Source: Acidobacteriota bacterium
GTDB taxonomy: Bacteria; Acidobacteriota; Thermoanaerobaculia; UBA5066
NCBI GenBank assembly: GCA_029781975.1
Contig: JAKOVQ010000033.1
Span: 1-64,000, forward strand
Reading direction: 5' to 3'
Length of the DNA: 64,000 bases
Positions 17,946 through 26,500 of this stretch are shown in pieces. Positions within the stretch are counted from its first letter, which is position 1, and the number at the start of each line of letters is the position of its first letter. The position numbers and the translations under genes were made by a program. A model generated the notes under the pieces. It ran no database searches and was not told the origin of the DNA. It saw nothing but the letters and a program-made list of their open reading frames with translations.

Positions 17946-17970
17946 CGCCCGGCGGCGGGGGGGGGCCGCC

Positions 17971-19215
17971 ATGAGCAAGAGGGCCTTCGCGGCGACCCTG
18001 GCCCTTCTCCTCGCGGGGGCGCTCGACGCCTTCGCCGCCGACGCGCCCCCTTCCGGGTCCGAGGTCGAGATGGAGTGGGGCGTCAGGATCCCGATGCGCG
18101 ACGGGGTCCGCCTGAACGCGACGGTCTTCCGCCCGAAGGGTCCGGCCGCCCCGCTCCCCGTGATCTTCACGCTCACCCCCTACGTCGCCGACGGCTACAC
18201 CCCGCGGGCGCTCTTCTTCGCCCGGCACGGCTACGTCTTCGCGCTCGTCGACGCGAGGGGACGCGGGAACTCCGAGGGGACGTTCGTCCCGTTCGAGAAC
18301 GAGGGGCGCGACGGGCACGACGTCGTCGAGTGGCTCGCCGCCCAGCCCTTCTCGAACGGGAAGGTCGCCATGCGGGGCGGCTCGTACGCCGGCTACGACC
18401 AGTGGGTGACGCTGAAGGAGCGCCCGCCGCACCTCGCCACGATCGTCCCGGCCGCCGACTACGGGCGGATCGGCATCCCGGTCCTGACGATCACGGGGCA
18501 ATACGACGACGACCAGCCCGGCGCGCTCTCCTACTACCGCGCGGACATGGCCCACGGCACGGCCGCGGCGAAGGCGCGCCACATCCTCCTCGTCGGCCCG
18601 TGGGACCACGCCGGGACGAGGACGCCGGTCCGCGAGGTCGGCGGCCTCGCCTTCGGCCCCGCCTCGATGGTCGACCTCGACGCGCTCCACCTCGCCTGGC
18701 ACGACTGGACGCTCGAGGACGGGCCGAGGCCCGAGCTCCTGAAGGAGGGGGTGACGTACGACGTCACGGGGGCGGAGGAGTGGAGGTCGGCCGACACCCG
18801 GGAGGAGGTCGCGGCGTCGGAGCGGACGCTCTCCCTCCGCTCCGACGGCGCCGCGACCGACGCCTTCCGCTCGGGCGCCCTGTCGGAGGAGAGGCCCGCG
18901 GCCGAGAAGCCCGACCGGTTCGTCTACGACCGGCTCGACGTCCGCCTCGCGTCGCTCGAGGAGGAGAGGCTCGTCCCGAAGGGCGAGGCGATCCGGTACG
19001 ACTTCAGGGGCTTCCCGTTCGTCGCCCGGCGCCTCGAGAAAGGGAGCCGGCTCCGCCTCTTCCTCCGCTGCCCGAACACCATCTCCCTCCGGAAGAACGA
19101 CAACTCGGGGGGCGTCGTCTCGGACGAGACGGCGAAGGACGCCCGCGTCGCCCACGTGACCGTCCTCCACGACGCCGCCCATCCGAGCGCCCTCGTCCTG
19201 CTGCTGGCGCTCTGA
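17971..19215 (+). CDS. CocE/NonD-type alpha/beta hydrolase (S15 family), apparently cap-less
   Basis: 414 residues with a signal peptide ending about AFAAD. The alpha/beta core of the CocE / X-Pro dipeptidyl-peptidase family is clear: VRIPMRDGVRLNATVFRP, the VDARGRGNSEG strand, nucleophile elbow GGSYAG with Ser138, an acid in QYDDDQPG (about 179-181) and His213 in PWDHAG. The C-terminal jelly-roll ends NDNSGGVVSDETAKDARVAHV, as is usual for esterase-type members. In this family 100 or more residues of helical cap normally separate the VPAA strand after the nucleophile from the PVLTITG strand; here they are only about seven residues apart (160-170). Total length is well short of the usual 550-620. 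It could be a true compact variant, a deletion allele or an assembly artefact. Confidence 0.8.
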   Translation: MSKRAFAATLALLLAGALDAFAADAPPSGSEVEMEWGVRIPMRDGVRLNATVFRPKGPAAPLPVIFTLTPYVADGYTPRALFFARHGYVFALVDARGRGNSEGTFVPFENEGRDGHDVVEWLAAQPFSNGKVAMRGGSYAGYDQWVTLKERPPHLATIVPAADYGRIGIPVLTITGQYDDDQPGALSYYRADMAHGTAAAKARHILLVGPWDHAGTRTPVREVGGLAFGPASMVDLDALHLAWHDWTLEDGPRPELLKEGVTYDVTGAEEWRSADTREEVAASERTLSLRSDGAATDAFRSGALSEERPAAEKPDRFVYDRLDVRLASLEEERLVPKGEAIRYDFRGFPFVARRLEKGSRLRLFLRCPNTISLRKNDNSGGVVSDETAKDARVAHVTVLHDAAHPSALVLLLAL

Positions 19216-19379
19216 GCGGCGGAGGCGACCGCCCCGTCCCGGCCGGGCGTATCCTCTCGTCGCGATCCGGTGCAAACGCGGTGAACGCCCCCCCGCCTCG
19301 ATGGGAGCGTCCTCCGCCTTCCGACGGTTCGGAGGCCCGGGAGAAAGGCGCGCGCGAGCCGCCGGCAGGGAGCCGAGAG

Positions 19380-19805
19380 ATGAACGAGAAGCTGCTCCAG
19401 ACGTTCGAGGAGAGCCTCCAGCGCTGCACGGAGGTGCCTCATTTCCTCGACCTCTTCTACGCGAAGTTCCTCGGCTCCTCGCCGAAGGTCCGCGAGAAGT
19501 TCGCGAAGACCGACTTCGCCCGGCAGAAGCAGGCCCTGCGCGCCTCCTTCGACACGCTCCTGGCCGCCGCGAAGGACGGGGATGGCGGCCCCGAGAAGCA
19601 CCTCGCCCGGCTCGCCGAGCGGCACGGCTCCCGCCAGCTGGGAGTCGGCGCCGAGCTGTACGACCTCTGGCTCGACAGCCTCCTGGCGACCGTGAAGGAG
19701 TGCGACCCCGAGTTCTCGGCCTCGGTGGAGACCGCCTGGGAGGACGTGATGACGGTGGGGATCCGCTACCTCTGCTCCCGGTTCAACTCCGCCACGGGCG
19801 CCTGA
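19380..19805 (+). CDS. Single-domain globin
   Basis: 141 residues with the globin fold pattern: helix A/B with LFYAKFLGSSP (candidate B10 Tyr27), an E helix about 45-62 (ARQKQALRASFDTLL) and proximal His82 in LAERHGSRQLGVG, then the G and H helices to the end. It lacks reductase or signalling domains, so it is a single-domain haem protein that could bind O2, NO or CO in the cytoplasm. It lies 8 bp from the convergent metzincin gene. The 164-bp upstream gap contains its promoter region, but I see no strong consensus; only GAG-rich sequence precedes the ATG, without a clear Shine-Dalgarno. Confidence 0.82.
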   Translation: MNEKLLQTFEESLQRCTEVPHFLDLFYAKFLGSSPKVREKFAKTDFARQKQALRASFDTLLAAAKDGDGGPEKHLARLAERHGSRQLGVGAELYDLWLDSLLATVKECDPEFSASVETAWEDVMTVGIRYLCSRFNSATGA

Positions 19806-19812
19806 TACCGCC

Positions 19813-20421
19813 TCAGCCGCCGGCGAAGCGGCGCGCCAGCCGCGACCCGCGCGCGCGGGCGATCTGTCCGGAGGTCAGCTCGTCTCCGGCGCGGTAGGCC
19901 GGGTACATCAGGTTCCAGTTGGCGCGCGGCGACCCCTGGGCCACGTGCGCGAGGTCGAGGAGGTGCCCCAGCTCGTGGGCCAGGACCTTGCCGGTCCCGG
20001 GGTCCCCGAGCGACGCCACGATGCAGACCGACTGCGCCTCGATCGCCTCCCCGCCGAGGTCCGTCCGCTGGAAGTCGGCCACGACGAGGAGGCTGACCCC
20101 TCCCGCCGACGGATACCTCGCGGCGAGGAAGTGGAAGCCCGCGAGGTCGACACGGTCCTGACCGCTCGGGATCTCCTCCCGGTGCGGGACGCACGAGGCG
20201 AGGGAGAAGACCACGTCGGCCGGCGCGAGGACGGCGTTCGAGTAGGTGAGGGCGCTCCTGACGCCCGCCTCGTCGAGCCGCGGGGGGACGTCGCGGCGCT
20301 GCGTCACCCGGCGGTGCTGGACGCGGCTCTCGCGACCCACCCGGACGGTGTACTCCTCGACCGCTTCGGTCGCGACGACGACGGTGACGAGGTGGCCTTC
20401 GACGGGGATCCGGATCGGCAT
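19813..20421 (-). CDS. Small metzincin-like zinc protease
   Basis: 202 residues. HELGHLLDLAH at 149-159 gives zinc ligands H149, H153 and H159 with catalytic E150, and Met172 in NLMYP is in the place of the metzincin Met-turn. This HEXXHXXXXXH arrangement, with D instead of the usual G at the seventh position, resembles M10/M12-like or matrixin-like bacterial enzymes. No signal peptide is obvious from the chosen ATG, which has GGAGG 5 nt upstream. Two cysteines (77 and 133) could form a disulfide. It is convergent with the globin and divergent from the NatAB operon (118 bp between starts). The substrate is unknown. Confidence 0.75.
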   Translation of the reverse strand: MPIRIPVEGHLVTVVVATEAVEEYTVRVGRESRVQHRRVTQRRDVPPRLDEAGVRSALTYSNAVLAPADVVFSLASCVPHREEIPSGQDRVDLAGFHFLAARYPSAGGVSLLVVADFQRTDLGGEAIEAQSVCIVASLGDPGTGKVLAHELGHLLDLAHVAQGSPRANWNLMYPAYRAGDELTSGQIARARGSRLARRFAGG

Positions 20422-20539
20422 GCAGACCTCCGCCCCACCGCGGGCCCGGGCCGGCTCTCCTCGGGACGAGAACCGGATGCTACCCCAGGCGGAAGGCGCG
20501 GCGCGAGGGGCCGCGCGCCCCGCGCGTAACATCTCCCGG

Positions 20540-21499
20540 ATGGACACCGTCCTCGAGGTGAACGACGTCTTCAAGCACTTCGGCGCCGTCCGGGCCGTCG
20601 ACGGCGTCTCCTTCGGCGTCCGGCGCGGGACGATCTCGGGCCTCCTCGGCAGGAACGGAGCGGGGAAGACGACGACCCTCCGGATGGTCACCGGGGTCTT
20701 CCTCCCCGACCGCGGCCGCGTCGAGCTCTTCGGCGGTCCGGGTCCCGCGAGCCGAGACCGCGTCGCCTACCTCCCCGAGGAGCGGGGCCTCTACCGGAAG
20801 ATGAAGCTCGTCGAGCAGCTCCTCTTCCTGGCCGAGATCAAGGGGCGCTCCCCGCGCGCGATGCGGCCCGCGGCGGAGAGGTGGCTCCGGCGGTTCGAGC
20901 TCTGGGACAAGCGGGACGTGAAGGTGGAGGAGCTCTCGAAGGGGAACCAGCAGAAGCTCCAGCTCGCCGGCGCCCTCCTCTTCGACCCCGAGCTCGTCAT
21001 CCTCGACGAGCCGATGTCGGGCCTCGACCCGGTGAACGTCGTCCTGGTCCGGCGCCTCCTCGCCGAGCTCCGCTCCGAGGGGAGGACGATCCTCCTCTCG
21101 ACGCACATGATGGGAGAGGCCGAGAAGCTCTGCGAGGAGATCGTCCTGATCCACGGCGGCAGGGTGGTCCTCTCGGGAGCCCTCGCCGACGTGAAGGGCG
21201 CCGGGGGACGGAAGGCCGTCCACCTCGAGTTCGAGGGGGACGGCTCCTTCCTCACCGCCGTCGCGGGGGTCTCCGGCGGCCAGGTCGACACGAACCGCGC
21301 GGAGCTCTCGCTCGCGCCCGGCGCCGACGCGCAGGAGGTCCTGGCCGCCGCGTTACCGCGCCTCGCGATCCGGAGGTTCGAGGTGGTGGCCCCGTCGCTC
21401 GAGGAGGTCTTCATCGAGGCGGTCGGGGGGGAGACGCTCGCGGGTGGAAGGGACGGGGAGGCGGCAGCCGCCGCCCCGGCGACGGGAGGCCGTTCGTGA
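20540..21499 (+). CDS. natA: ABC transporter ATP-binding protein, NatA type
   Basis: 319 residues. Walker A GRNGAGKTTT (about 36-45), Q-loop region LPEERGLYRKM, signature LSKGNQQKLQ, Walker B LVILDEPMSGLDP and the switch histidine in STHMMGEAEKL are all present. A C-terminal DUF4162-like segment ends about residue 290, then an Ala/Gly tail. The YLPEERGLY and LSKGNQQK wording is typical of the NatA subfamily, which pairs with NatB permeases for Na+ or drug export. It acts at the cytoplasmic face of the inner membrane. A TAACAT hexamer lies 7 nt before the ATG with no Shine-Dalgarno between, so a leaderless transcript is likely. Its stop overlaps the permease start (GTGA). Confidence 0.92.
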   Translation: MDTVLEVNDVFKHFGAVRAVDGVSFGVRRGTISGLLGRNGAGKTTTLRMVTGVFLPDRGRVELFGGPGPASRDRVAYLPEERGLYRKMKLVEQLLFLAEIKGRSPRAMRPAAERWLRRFELWDKRDVKVEELSKGNQQKLQLAGALLFDPELVILDEPMSGLDPVNVVLVRRLLAELRSEGRTILLSTHMMGEAEKLCEEIVLIHGGRVVLSGALADVKGAGGRKAVHLEFEGDGSFLTAVAGVSGGQVDTNRAELSLAPGADAQEVLAAALPRLAIRRFEVVAPSLEEVFIEAVGGETLAGGRDGEAAAAAPATGGRS

Positions 21500-22827
21500 A
21501 GAAGCTCTTCGCGGTCCTCAAGCGCGAGTACCTGCAGACGGTGCGCAAGCCGTCGTTCCTCGTGATGACCCTCCTCGCGCCGTTCCTGATGGGTGCCCTC
21601 ATGTTCATCCCGAGCCTGATCGCCCTGAAGGGGCTCGGCGAGAAGAAGGTGGCCGTCATCGACGGCACCGGGCGCCTCGCCGGCGCCGTCGGGAGCCTGA
21701 CGCGGGAGGAGCCCACCCCGGCCGGGGACGGCCGCTCGGCCTTCGGCGACAAGCGGCAGGGAGGGGCGGGGCGGATCGTCCCCGAGTACGTCGCGGCGAC
21801 GGGGGCCGACCCGAAGGCCGAGGCCGCGCCCTACCTCGAGCGGCTCACGTCGGAGTCGGTCCCGAAGGCCCGGCGCCTCGACGGCGTCCTCCTCGTCCCG
21901 GCCGGGGCCTTCGAGGACCCCTCCACCCGCCTCGTCTACTACAGCCGCTCGGCGACCGACTTCCTCGTCCAGGAGCGGCTCGGGCGCCTCGTCAACCGCG
22001 CCCTCGCCCGGCAGCGCCTGACCGCGCGGGGCCTCGACCCGAAGGAGCTCGACGGCCTCCTCGCCGACCTCAGGGTCGACTCGGTCCAGGTGACGCGGAG
22101 CGGCCGGCAGAAGAAGGGCGGGGAGGCGAACTTCCTCGTGGCGATGGTCTTCCTCGTGATGCTCTTCTTCCCCGCCCTCCTCTACGGGCAGGAGGTGATG
22201 CGCGGCGTGATCCAGGAGAAGACCGACCGGATCGTCGAGATCCTGATCTCCTCGATGACGCCGATGGAGCTCCTCTCCGGGAAGATCCTCGGGATGGCCG
22301 CCATCGGCCTGACGCAGGTGGCCGTCTGGATCGCGATGGGCGCGGGGATGGCGCTCTACGCGGCGCAGGGCGTCGCGGCCGCGGGGATCGAGATGTCGAC
22401 GTTCCTCCGCCCGTCGGTCGCCGTCTCCTTCACCGTCTTCTTCGTCCTCGGCTACCTCATCTACGTCTGCGTCTACGCGGCGGGCGGGGCGATGGTGAAC
22501 TCGGAGAAGGAGGCCCAGCAGGTCCTCACCCCCGTCGTCCTGATCCTCATGGTCCCCTGGTTCCTCGTGATGCCGATCCTGATGAGCCCCGACTCCCCGA
22601 TGTCGGTGGCGCTCTCGCTCTTCCCGCTCTACACCCCGACCACGATGTTCGTGAGGATCCTCGTCTCCGAGCCGCCCGCGTGGCAGGTGGCCGCGTCGAT
22701 CGCCCTCTCCGTGGCGACGGTCTGGGGGATGCTCTGGACGACCGCGAAGGTCTTCCGGGTGGGGCTCCTCTCCTACGGCAAGCGGCCGACGGTCCAGGAG
22801 CTCTGGCGCTGGCTGAAGGTGGCCTGA
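21496..22827 (+). CDS. natB: ABC-2 family permease, NatB type
   Basis: 443 residues. One membrane segment near the N-terminus (VMTLLAPFLMGALMFIPSL), a large extracytoplasmic domain (about 45-205), then five or six segments from about 213 on (FLVAMVFLVMLFFPALLYGQ, MAAIGLTQVAVWIAMGAGM, VFFVLGYLIYVCVYAAGG, VLILMVPWFLVMPILM and others). The motif EKTDRIVEILISSMTPMELLSGKILG is the typical cytoplasmic coupling segment of NatB/ABC-2 permeases. The GTG start overlaps the natA stop, so both subunits are made together. Substrate is unproven; Na+ export in Bacillus NatAB is the named precedent. The neighbours give no further hint. Confidence 0.9.
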   Translation: MKKLFAVLKREYLQTVRKPSFLVMTLLAPFLMGALMFIPSLIALKGLGEKKVAVIDGTGRLAGAVGSLTREEPTPAGDGRSAFGDKRQGGAGRIVPEYVAATGADPKAEAAPYLERLTSESVPKARRLDGVLLVPAGAFEDPSTRLVYYSRSATDFLVQERLGRLVNRALARQRLTARGLDPKELDGLLADLRVDSVQVTRSGRQKKGGEANFLVAMVFLVMLFFPALLYGQEVMRGVIQEKTDRIVEILISSMTPMELLSGKILGMAAIGLTQVAVWIAMGAGMALYAAQGVAAAGIEMSTFLRPSVAVSFTVFFVLGYLIYVCVYAAGGAMVNSEKEAQQVLTPVVLILMVPWFLVMPILMSPDSPMSVALSLFPLYTPTTMFVRILVSEPPAWQVAASIALSVATVWGMLWTTAKVFRVGLLSYGKRPTVQELWRWLKVA

Positions 22828-22849
22828 CGGCGGCGGGGGGACGAGGGGG

Positions 22850-24946
22850 CTATCGCTTCCCGGCGACCTCCGTCAGGGCCTCCGCCGTGGCCGCCAGGAG
22901 CGCCTCCGGGCCGACCGGCGTCCCGACCGCGCGGGTCATCCAGAGGTCCGGGGTGAGCCGCCCCTGCGTCGCCATCCTCTCGAACTCGGGCCCGATCTTC
23001 CCCGCCTTCTCCATCTGACGCTCGATCTGGAAGGCGATCAGGTGCCCGAGCGGGTAGTCGGGCAGGTAGAGGAACGAGTCGATCATGTGCGAGTAGATCG
23101 CGAGGAGGACGACGTCCTTCACGCCGAAGACGGGCGCGTAATAGCGGTTCCAGACGCCCCTGGCGATCTCGAGGACGGCCCCCTTCAGCTCGGCCGGGGT
23201 CGCCTCCGGGTGGTCGTACATCCACCGCCACGCGGCCATGTCGACGAGGGCGACAGCCGCGATCTCGCAGGTGGCCCAGTAGTCGTTGAGGGTCGAGAGG
23301 GCGCGGTCCGTCGGGCCGGGGTTCGAGAGGCCGAGGAGCTTCAGGTCCTGGGCCTGGAAGACGAACGCCAGCGCCTCGGTGAAGGCCGTGTTCGGGACGC
23401 CCGCGAGGAGGGTGTGGTCGACGAGCTTCAGCGAGAAGGTCTGCTCGACGTTGTGCCCCAGCTCGTGGACGGCGATGTTGTAGCCCTTGTAGTCCATCCC
23501 GTCCCTGCCGACGCGGCTCCTCAGGTGCGCCTTGTCGTCGCGCCTCGCGGCGCCCCAGGCGTGGCCCGACCCGCGAGCGGGGTCGACGACGATGTTCGCG
23601 GCGACGAGGTCCGCCTTCTCCGGCGGGAAGCCGAGGTCGCGGAGGATCCGCGGGATGTCCTTCCCGAACGCCTCGGGGGTCGGGTAGCGCTTCCTCGTGA
23701 TCTCGTCGAGCCGGGCCTCCGTGTAGGCGGGCCGGGGCCGGAAGCCGTCGTACCAGACGTCGAACGGCTCCAGGGGGCGTCCGAGCCGGGCCTTCACCAG
23801 GGCGGCCACCTTCGGGAGGAGCGGCGAGGAGAGGACGGCCTCGAGCATCGCCTTCACGCGGGCCTCGGGGATCTGACGGTCCTCGTCGAACTTCCGGGCA
23901 ATGTGGGTCGGCGCCGTCGGGGAGGTGGGGTCGACGAGCCGCTCCGCCCGGAACGTCGAGAGGAGGGTCGCGTAGCGCGTGTCGGGCTCCGGGCCTGCCG
24001 CGACGGCCGTCCCCGCGGGCGCCGGCCGGCCGGCGTCGTCGACCGTCGAGGGGCGGACCTCGTTCGTGAACGGGTTCCAGTCGACGCGCGGGTCGTTCAC
24101 GACGGCGGCCGGGATCGTCTGGGTGACGATCCTCTCCATCACCTTCTGGACCGTCCGCTGGCGCTCGAGCCCCTCCGCCCCCTCGCGGTAGTCGGCCTTG
24201 ACCTGGTCCCTCAGGTTCCAGTGCGAGAGGAGCCGCATCCCGGGCGGGAAGAGGCGCCGTCCCTTCCCGTCGACGAGGTGGTGCATGTAGACGTTGTACG
24301 AGGCGATGTACGCGGCGGAGTCGGCCGCCGCCTTCGCGACGGCGAGGTTCACCTCCGCCGGGACGCGCCGCTCGAACCGCTCGGCGAGGCGCGTCTCGGC
24401 CCACTGCCGCCGGGTCCAGGACGGCCCCTTCTCGAGCCGCTCCTCGAGCGTCGTCAGGGGGAAGTTGAGGAGGACCGTGAAGGCGATCCGGTTCGTGAAG
24501 AGGTCGTCGAGGAGGTGGGCGCCCGGGTCGTAGCCGGCAAGGACCTCGTCGAACGGGTAGAGCGGGCCGAGGTCGAGGTCCGACTGCCGCCTCAGGTCGC
24601 GGACGACCTCCAGGAGGTGCCCGTCGAGCGACTCGAGGACGAACTCCATCCGGTCGAAGAGGGCGTCGCGGGCCGCCGCGTCGGCGGCGAAGCTCGACAG
24701 CGCGAACGCCTCGAACGCCGCCGGGTCCCCGTCCTCGGGACGCCAGAGGGCGGCCGCCTGCCTCACGCCTCGAGCCGCCCTCTCGCGAGCCGCCTCGCCG
24801 TGGCGGGCGACGAGCGCCGCCTCGACCCGGGCCACGACCTCGGGTCCGAGCCCCGGCCCCGCCGTCTCCCGCACGTTCCCCTGGGCCCTCACGTCCGACC
24901 CTCCCGCCAGCGCGAGGAGGAGGAAGCCGATCGCCGCTCTCTGCAT
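22850..24946 (-). CDS. Secreted zinc metallopeptidase, gluzincin type
   Basis: 698 residues with a signal peptide (FLLLALAGGSDVRAQG). The zinc site HELGHN is at about 493-498 and a glutamate helix follows about 28 residues later (TAFTEALAFVFQ), the HEXXH...E arrangement of gluzincins such as M3-like oligopeptidases. The rest is helix-rich, consistent with a closed M3-like ellipsoid. It is expected to be periplasmic and to degrade peptides. Length matches M3 enzymes, but the wider motif differs from the classic HEFGH form, so subfamily is uncertain. The start has GGAGG 7 nt upstream, and a TAGACT hexamer (minus strand, 24975-24970) is a possible -10 element. It is convergent with natB, 22 bp apart. 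Confidence 0.8.
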   Translation of the reverse strand: MQRAAIGFLLLALAGGSDVRAQGNVRETAGPGLGPEVVARVEAALVARHGEAARERAARGVRQAAALWRPEDGDPAAFEAFALSSFAADAAARDALFDRMEFVLESLDGHLLEVVRDLRRQSDLDLGPLYPFDEVLAGYDPGAHLLDDLFTNRIAFTVLLNFPLTTLEERLEKGPSWTRRQWAETRLAERFERRVPAEVNLAVAKAAADSAAYIASYNVYMHHLVDGKGRRLFPPGMRLLSHWNLRDQVKADYREGAEGLERQRTVQKVMERIVTQTIPAAVVNDPRVDWNPFTNEVRPSTVDDAGRPAPAGTAVAAGPEPDTRYATLLSTFRAERLVDPTSPTAPTHIARKFDEDRQIPEARVKAMLEAVLSSPLLPKVAALVKARLGRPLEPFDVWYDGFRPRPAYTEARLDEITRKRYPTPEAFGKDIPRILRDLGFPPEKADLVAANIVVDPARGSGHAWGAARRDDKAHLRSRVGRDGMDYKGYNIAVHELGHNVEQTFSLKLVDHTLLAGVPNTAFTEALAFVFQAQDLKLLGLSNPGPTDRALSTLNDYWATCEIAAVALVDMAAWRWMYDHPEATPAELKGAVLEIARGVWNRYYAPVFGVKDVVLLAIYSHMIDSFLYLPDYPLGHLIAFQIERQMEKAGKIGPEFERMATQGRLTPDLWMTRAVGTPVGPEALLAATAEALTEVAGKR

Positions 24947-25079
24947 CTCGAGACCTCCACAGGGAGGCGAGTCTACGGCCGGGGGAGGCCGGCGACGACC
25001 GTTCGCCCGGGCCCCCGGTGTCCGGCGCGCGGTGGTCCCGAGGGCCCGCGGAGACGGCCCGCGGCGGCGGCCCCGGCGG

Positions 25080-25511
25080 TCAGCGGTCGCGCGGTGGCGG
25101 CGGGCCGTCGACGACGAGGACCGGCTCGCCCAGGATCTCGCCGCAGTAGCGCGTCAGGTCGTCGTTCGTGAAGCCGTCCCAGCCGAGGCACGTCTCGTGG
25201 ACCGCCTGCTGCAGGTCGCACTGGAGCGGGACCTCCGAGACGATCTGCCGGGCGAGCTGCCACGTGTTCGCGAGCCTCTCGAGCTGGTGGCGGTCCACTC
25301 CCGGGCGGCGGCTGGCCACGCCCTCGAACCGGTTCCGGAACTCCTCGTCCCGCCACTGGGCGAAGCCCCGGCAGAAGATCCCCTTCCTCGCCGCGATGCT
25401 GCACGCGGAGTGCTCCTCGTCGGTCATCGTCAGGAGCTTGGCCCGGAGGGCCTCGATGGCCTCGTCCCGGGTCAGGACGCGGCGTTCCGGGGAGGTCGAC
25501 ACGGCGCGCAT
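25080..25511 (-). CDS. Conserved hypothetical protein in the endonuclease IV operon
   Basis: 143 residues, mostly helical by eye, with no signal peptide or membrane segment. Five cysteines are present: two in the SACSIAARKGIFCRGF region, two in QCDLQQAVHETC and one in TRYCGE. I do not recognise a family. The chain RDEAIEALRAKLLTMTDEEHS at the start looks like a helical adaptor. Its ATG shares one base with the endonuclease IV stop (TAATG), so translation is coupled to that gene, and a GGGGAG stretch precedes it inside the end of that gene. The coupling suggests a link to DNA repair or simply operon packing. Confidence 0.7.
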   Translation of the reverse strand: MRAVSTSPERRVLTRDEAIEALRAKLLTMTDEEHSACSIAARKGIFCRGFAQWRDEEFRNRFEGVASRRPGVDRHQLERLANTWQLARQIVSEVPLQCDLQQAVHETCLGWDGFTNDDLTRYCGEILGEPVLVVDGPPPPRDR

Positions 25512-26500
25512 TATTGACGACTCCCCCCGCGACCGGAAACCGCCGTGCGTCGCCCTCCCCGGGCGGCGCCCGGCGGGGCGCCCCGGCGGGCGGCGGGCCG
25601 TCCGGGGGCGGGCTCCGGCCGTCCCTCCCCGGCGAGCCGACGGAGGGTCTCGAGCCCCTGCCGGTCCCACTCTCCGGCCTCGTCCTTGGGCGTCTCGAGG
25701 ATCTTCGGGACCGTCGCGAAGGCGGGCTCCGTCATCAGGTTGACGAAGCCCGGCTCGCCGAGGAAGCCCAGCCCGATCCGCTCGTGGCGGTCGACCCGGC
25801 ATCCCCGCTCCTTCTTGGAGTCGTTGGCGTGGACCACCCTGACGAGGCCGAGGCCGGCCTCCCGGTCGAGCTCCTCGAGCGTCCGGCGCCAGCCGTCCCT
25901 CGAGACGACGTCGTAGCCGGCGGCGTGGACGTGGCTGGTGTCGAAGCAGAGCGCGAGCCGGCTCCGGCAGGAGGAGCGGCGGAGCATCTCGCCGAGCTGC
26001 GCGAAGGTGTGCCCCACCGACGCCCCCTGGCCCGCGGAGGTCTCGAGGAGGACCGTCGTCCGCGACCCGGGCGTCCTCTCCGCCGCCGCGTCGAGCCCCC
26101 GGGCGATCCGGTCGAGCCCCGCCTCCTCGCCGTCCTCGCCCGGCGAGCCGGGGTGGAGGACGAGGTAGGGGATCCCGGTGGCGTCGCACCGCTCGATCTC
26201 GTCCGCCAGCGCGCCCACGGACCTCTCCCGGATGGCCGGGTCCATCGAGGCGAGGTTGATCAGGTACGCCGCGTGCGAGACGAGGGGGGCGAGCCCCGCC
26301 CGGGCCGCGGCCTCCCGGAACGACGCGGCCTCGGCCGCGGGGATCGGCTTGCCGGCCCACTGGTTCGAGTTCTTGGTGAAGACCTGCAGGGTGCGGCAGC
26401 CGACCCCCACCGCCCGCTCGACCGCCTTCGGGAGGCCGCCGGCGGCGCTCATGTGGGCGCCCACCAGGGGAAGGGCCGGGGCCGCGCCGGCGCGGGTCAC
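25511..26500 (-). CDS. nfo: Endonuclease IV (AP endonuclease)
   Basis: 329 residues. It cleaves abasic sites 5' to the lesion in base-excision repair. The AP2 TIM-barrel motifs are present: GAHMSAAGGL at the start, the FTKNSNQW segment, HAAYLINLAS, LVLHPGS, LLETSAGQG, LCFDTSHVHAAGYD, HANDSKKERGCRVDRHERIG and LETPKDE; the His, Asp and Glu in these are the zinc ligands of the family. The last 45 residues (Pro/Ala/Arg-rich) go beyond the usual length of about 280-285. The GTG start overlaps the PHP gene stop (GTGA) and its TAA overlaps the next ATG, so three genes form one coupled operon. Confidence 0.95.
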   Translation of the reverse strand: MTRAGAAPALPLVGAHMSAAGGLPKAVERAVGVGCRTLQVFTKNSNQWAGKPIPAAEAASFREAAARAGLAPLVSHAAYLINLASMDPAIRERSVGALADEIERCDATGIPYLVLHPGSPGEDGEEAGLDRIARGLDAAAERTPGSRTTVLLETSAGQGASVGHTFAQLGEMLRRSSCRSRLALCFDTSHVHAAGYDVVSRDGWRRTLEELDREAGLGLVRVVHANDSKKERGCRVDRHERIGLGFLGEPGFVNLMTEPAFATVPKILETPKDEAGEWDRQGLETLRRLAGEGRPEPAPGRPAARRGAPPGAARGGRRTAVSGRGGSRQ

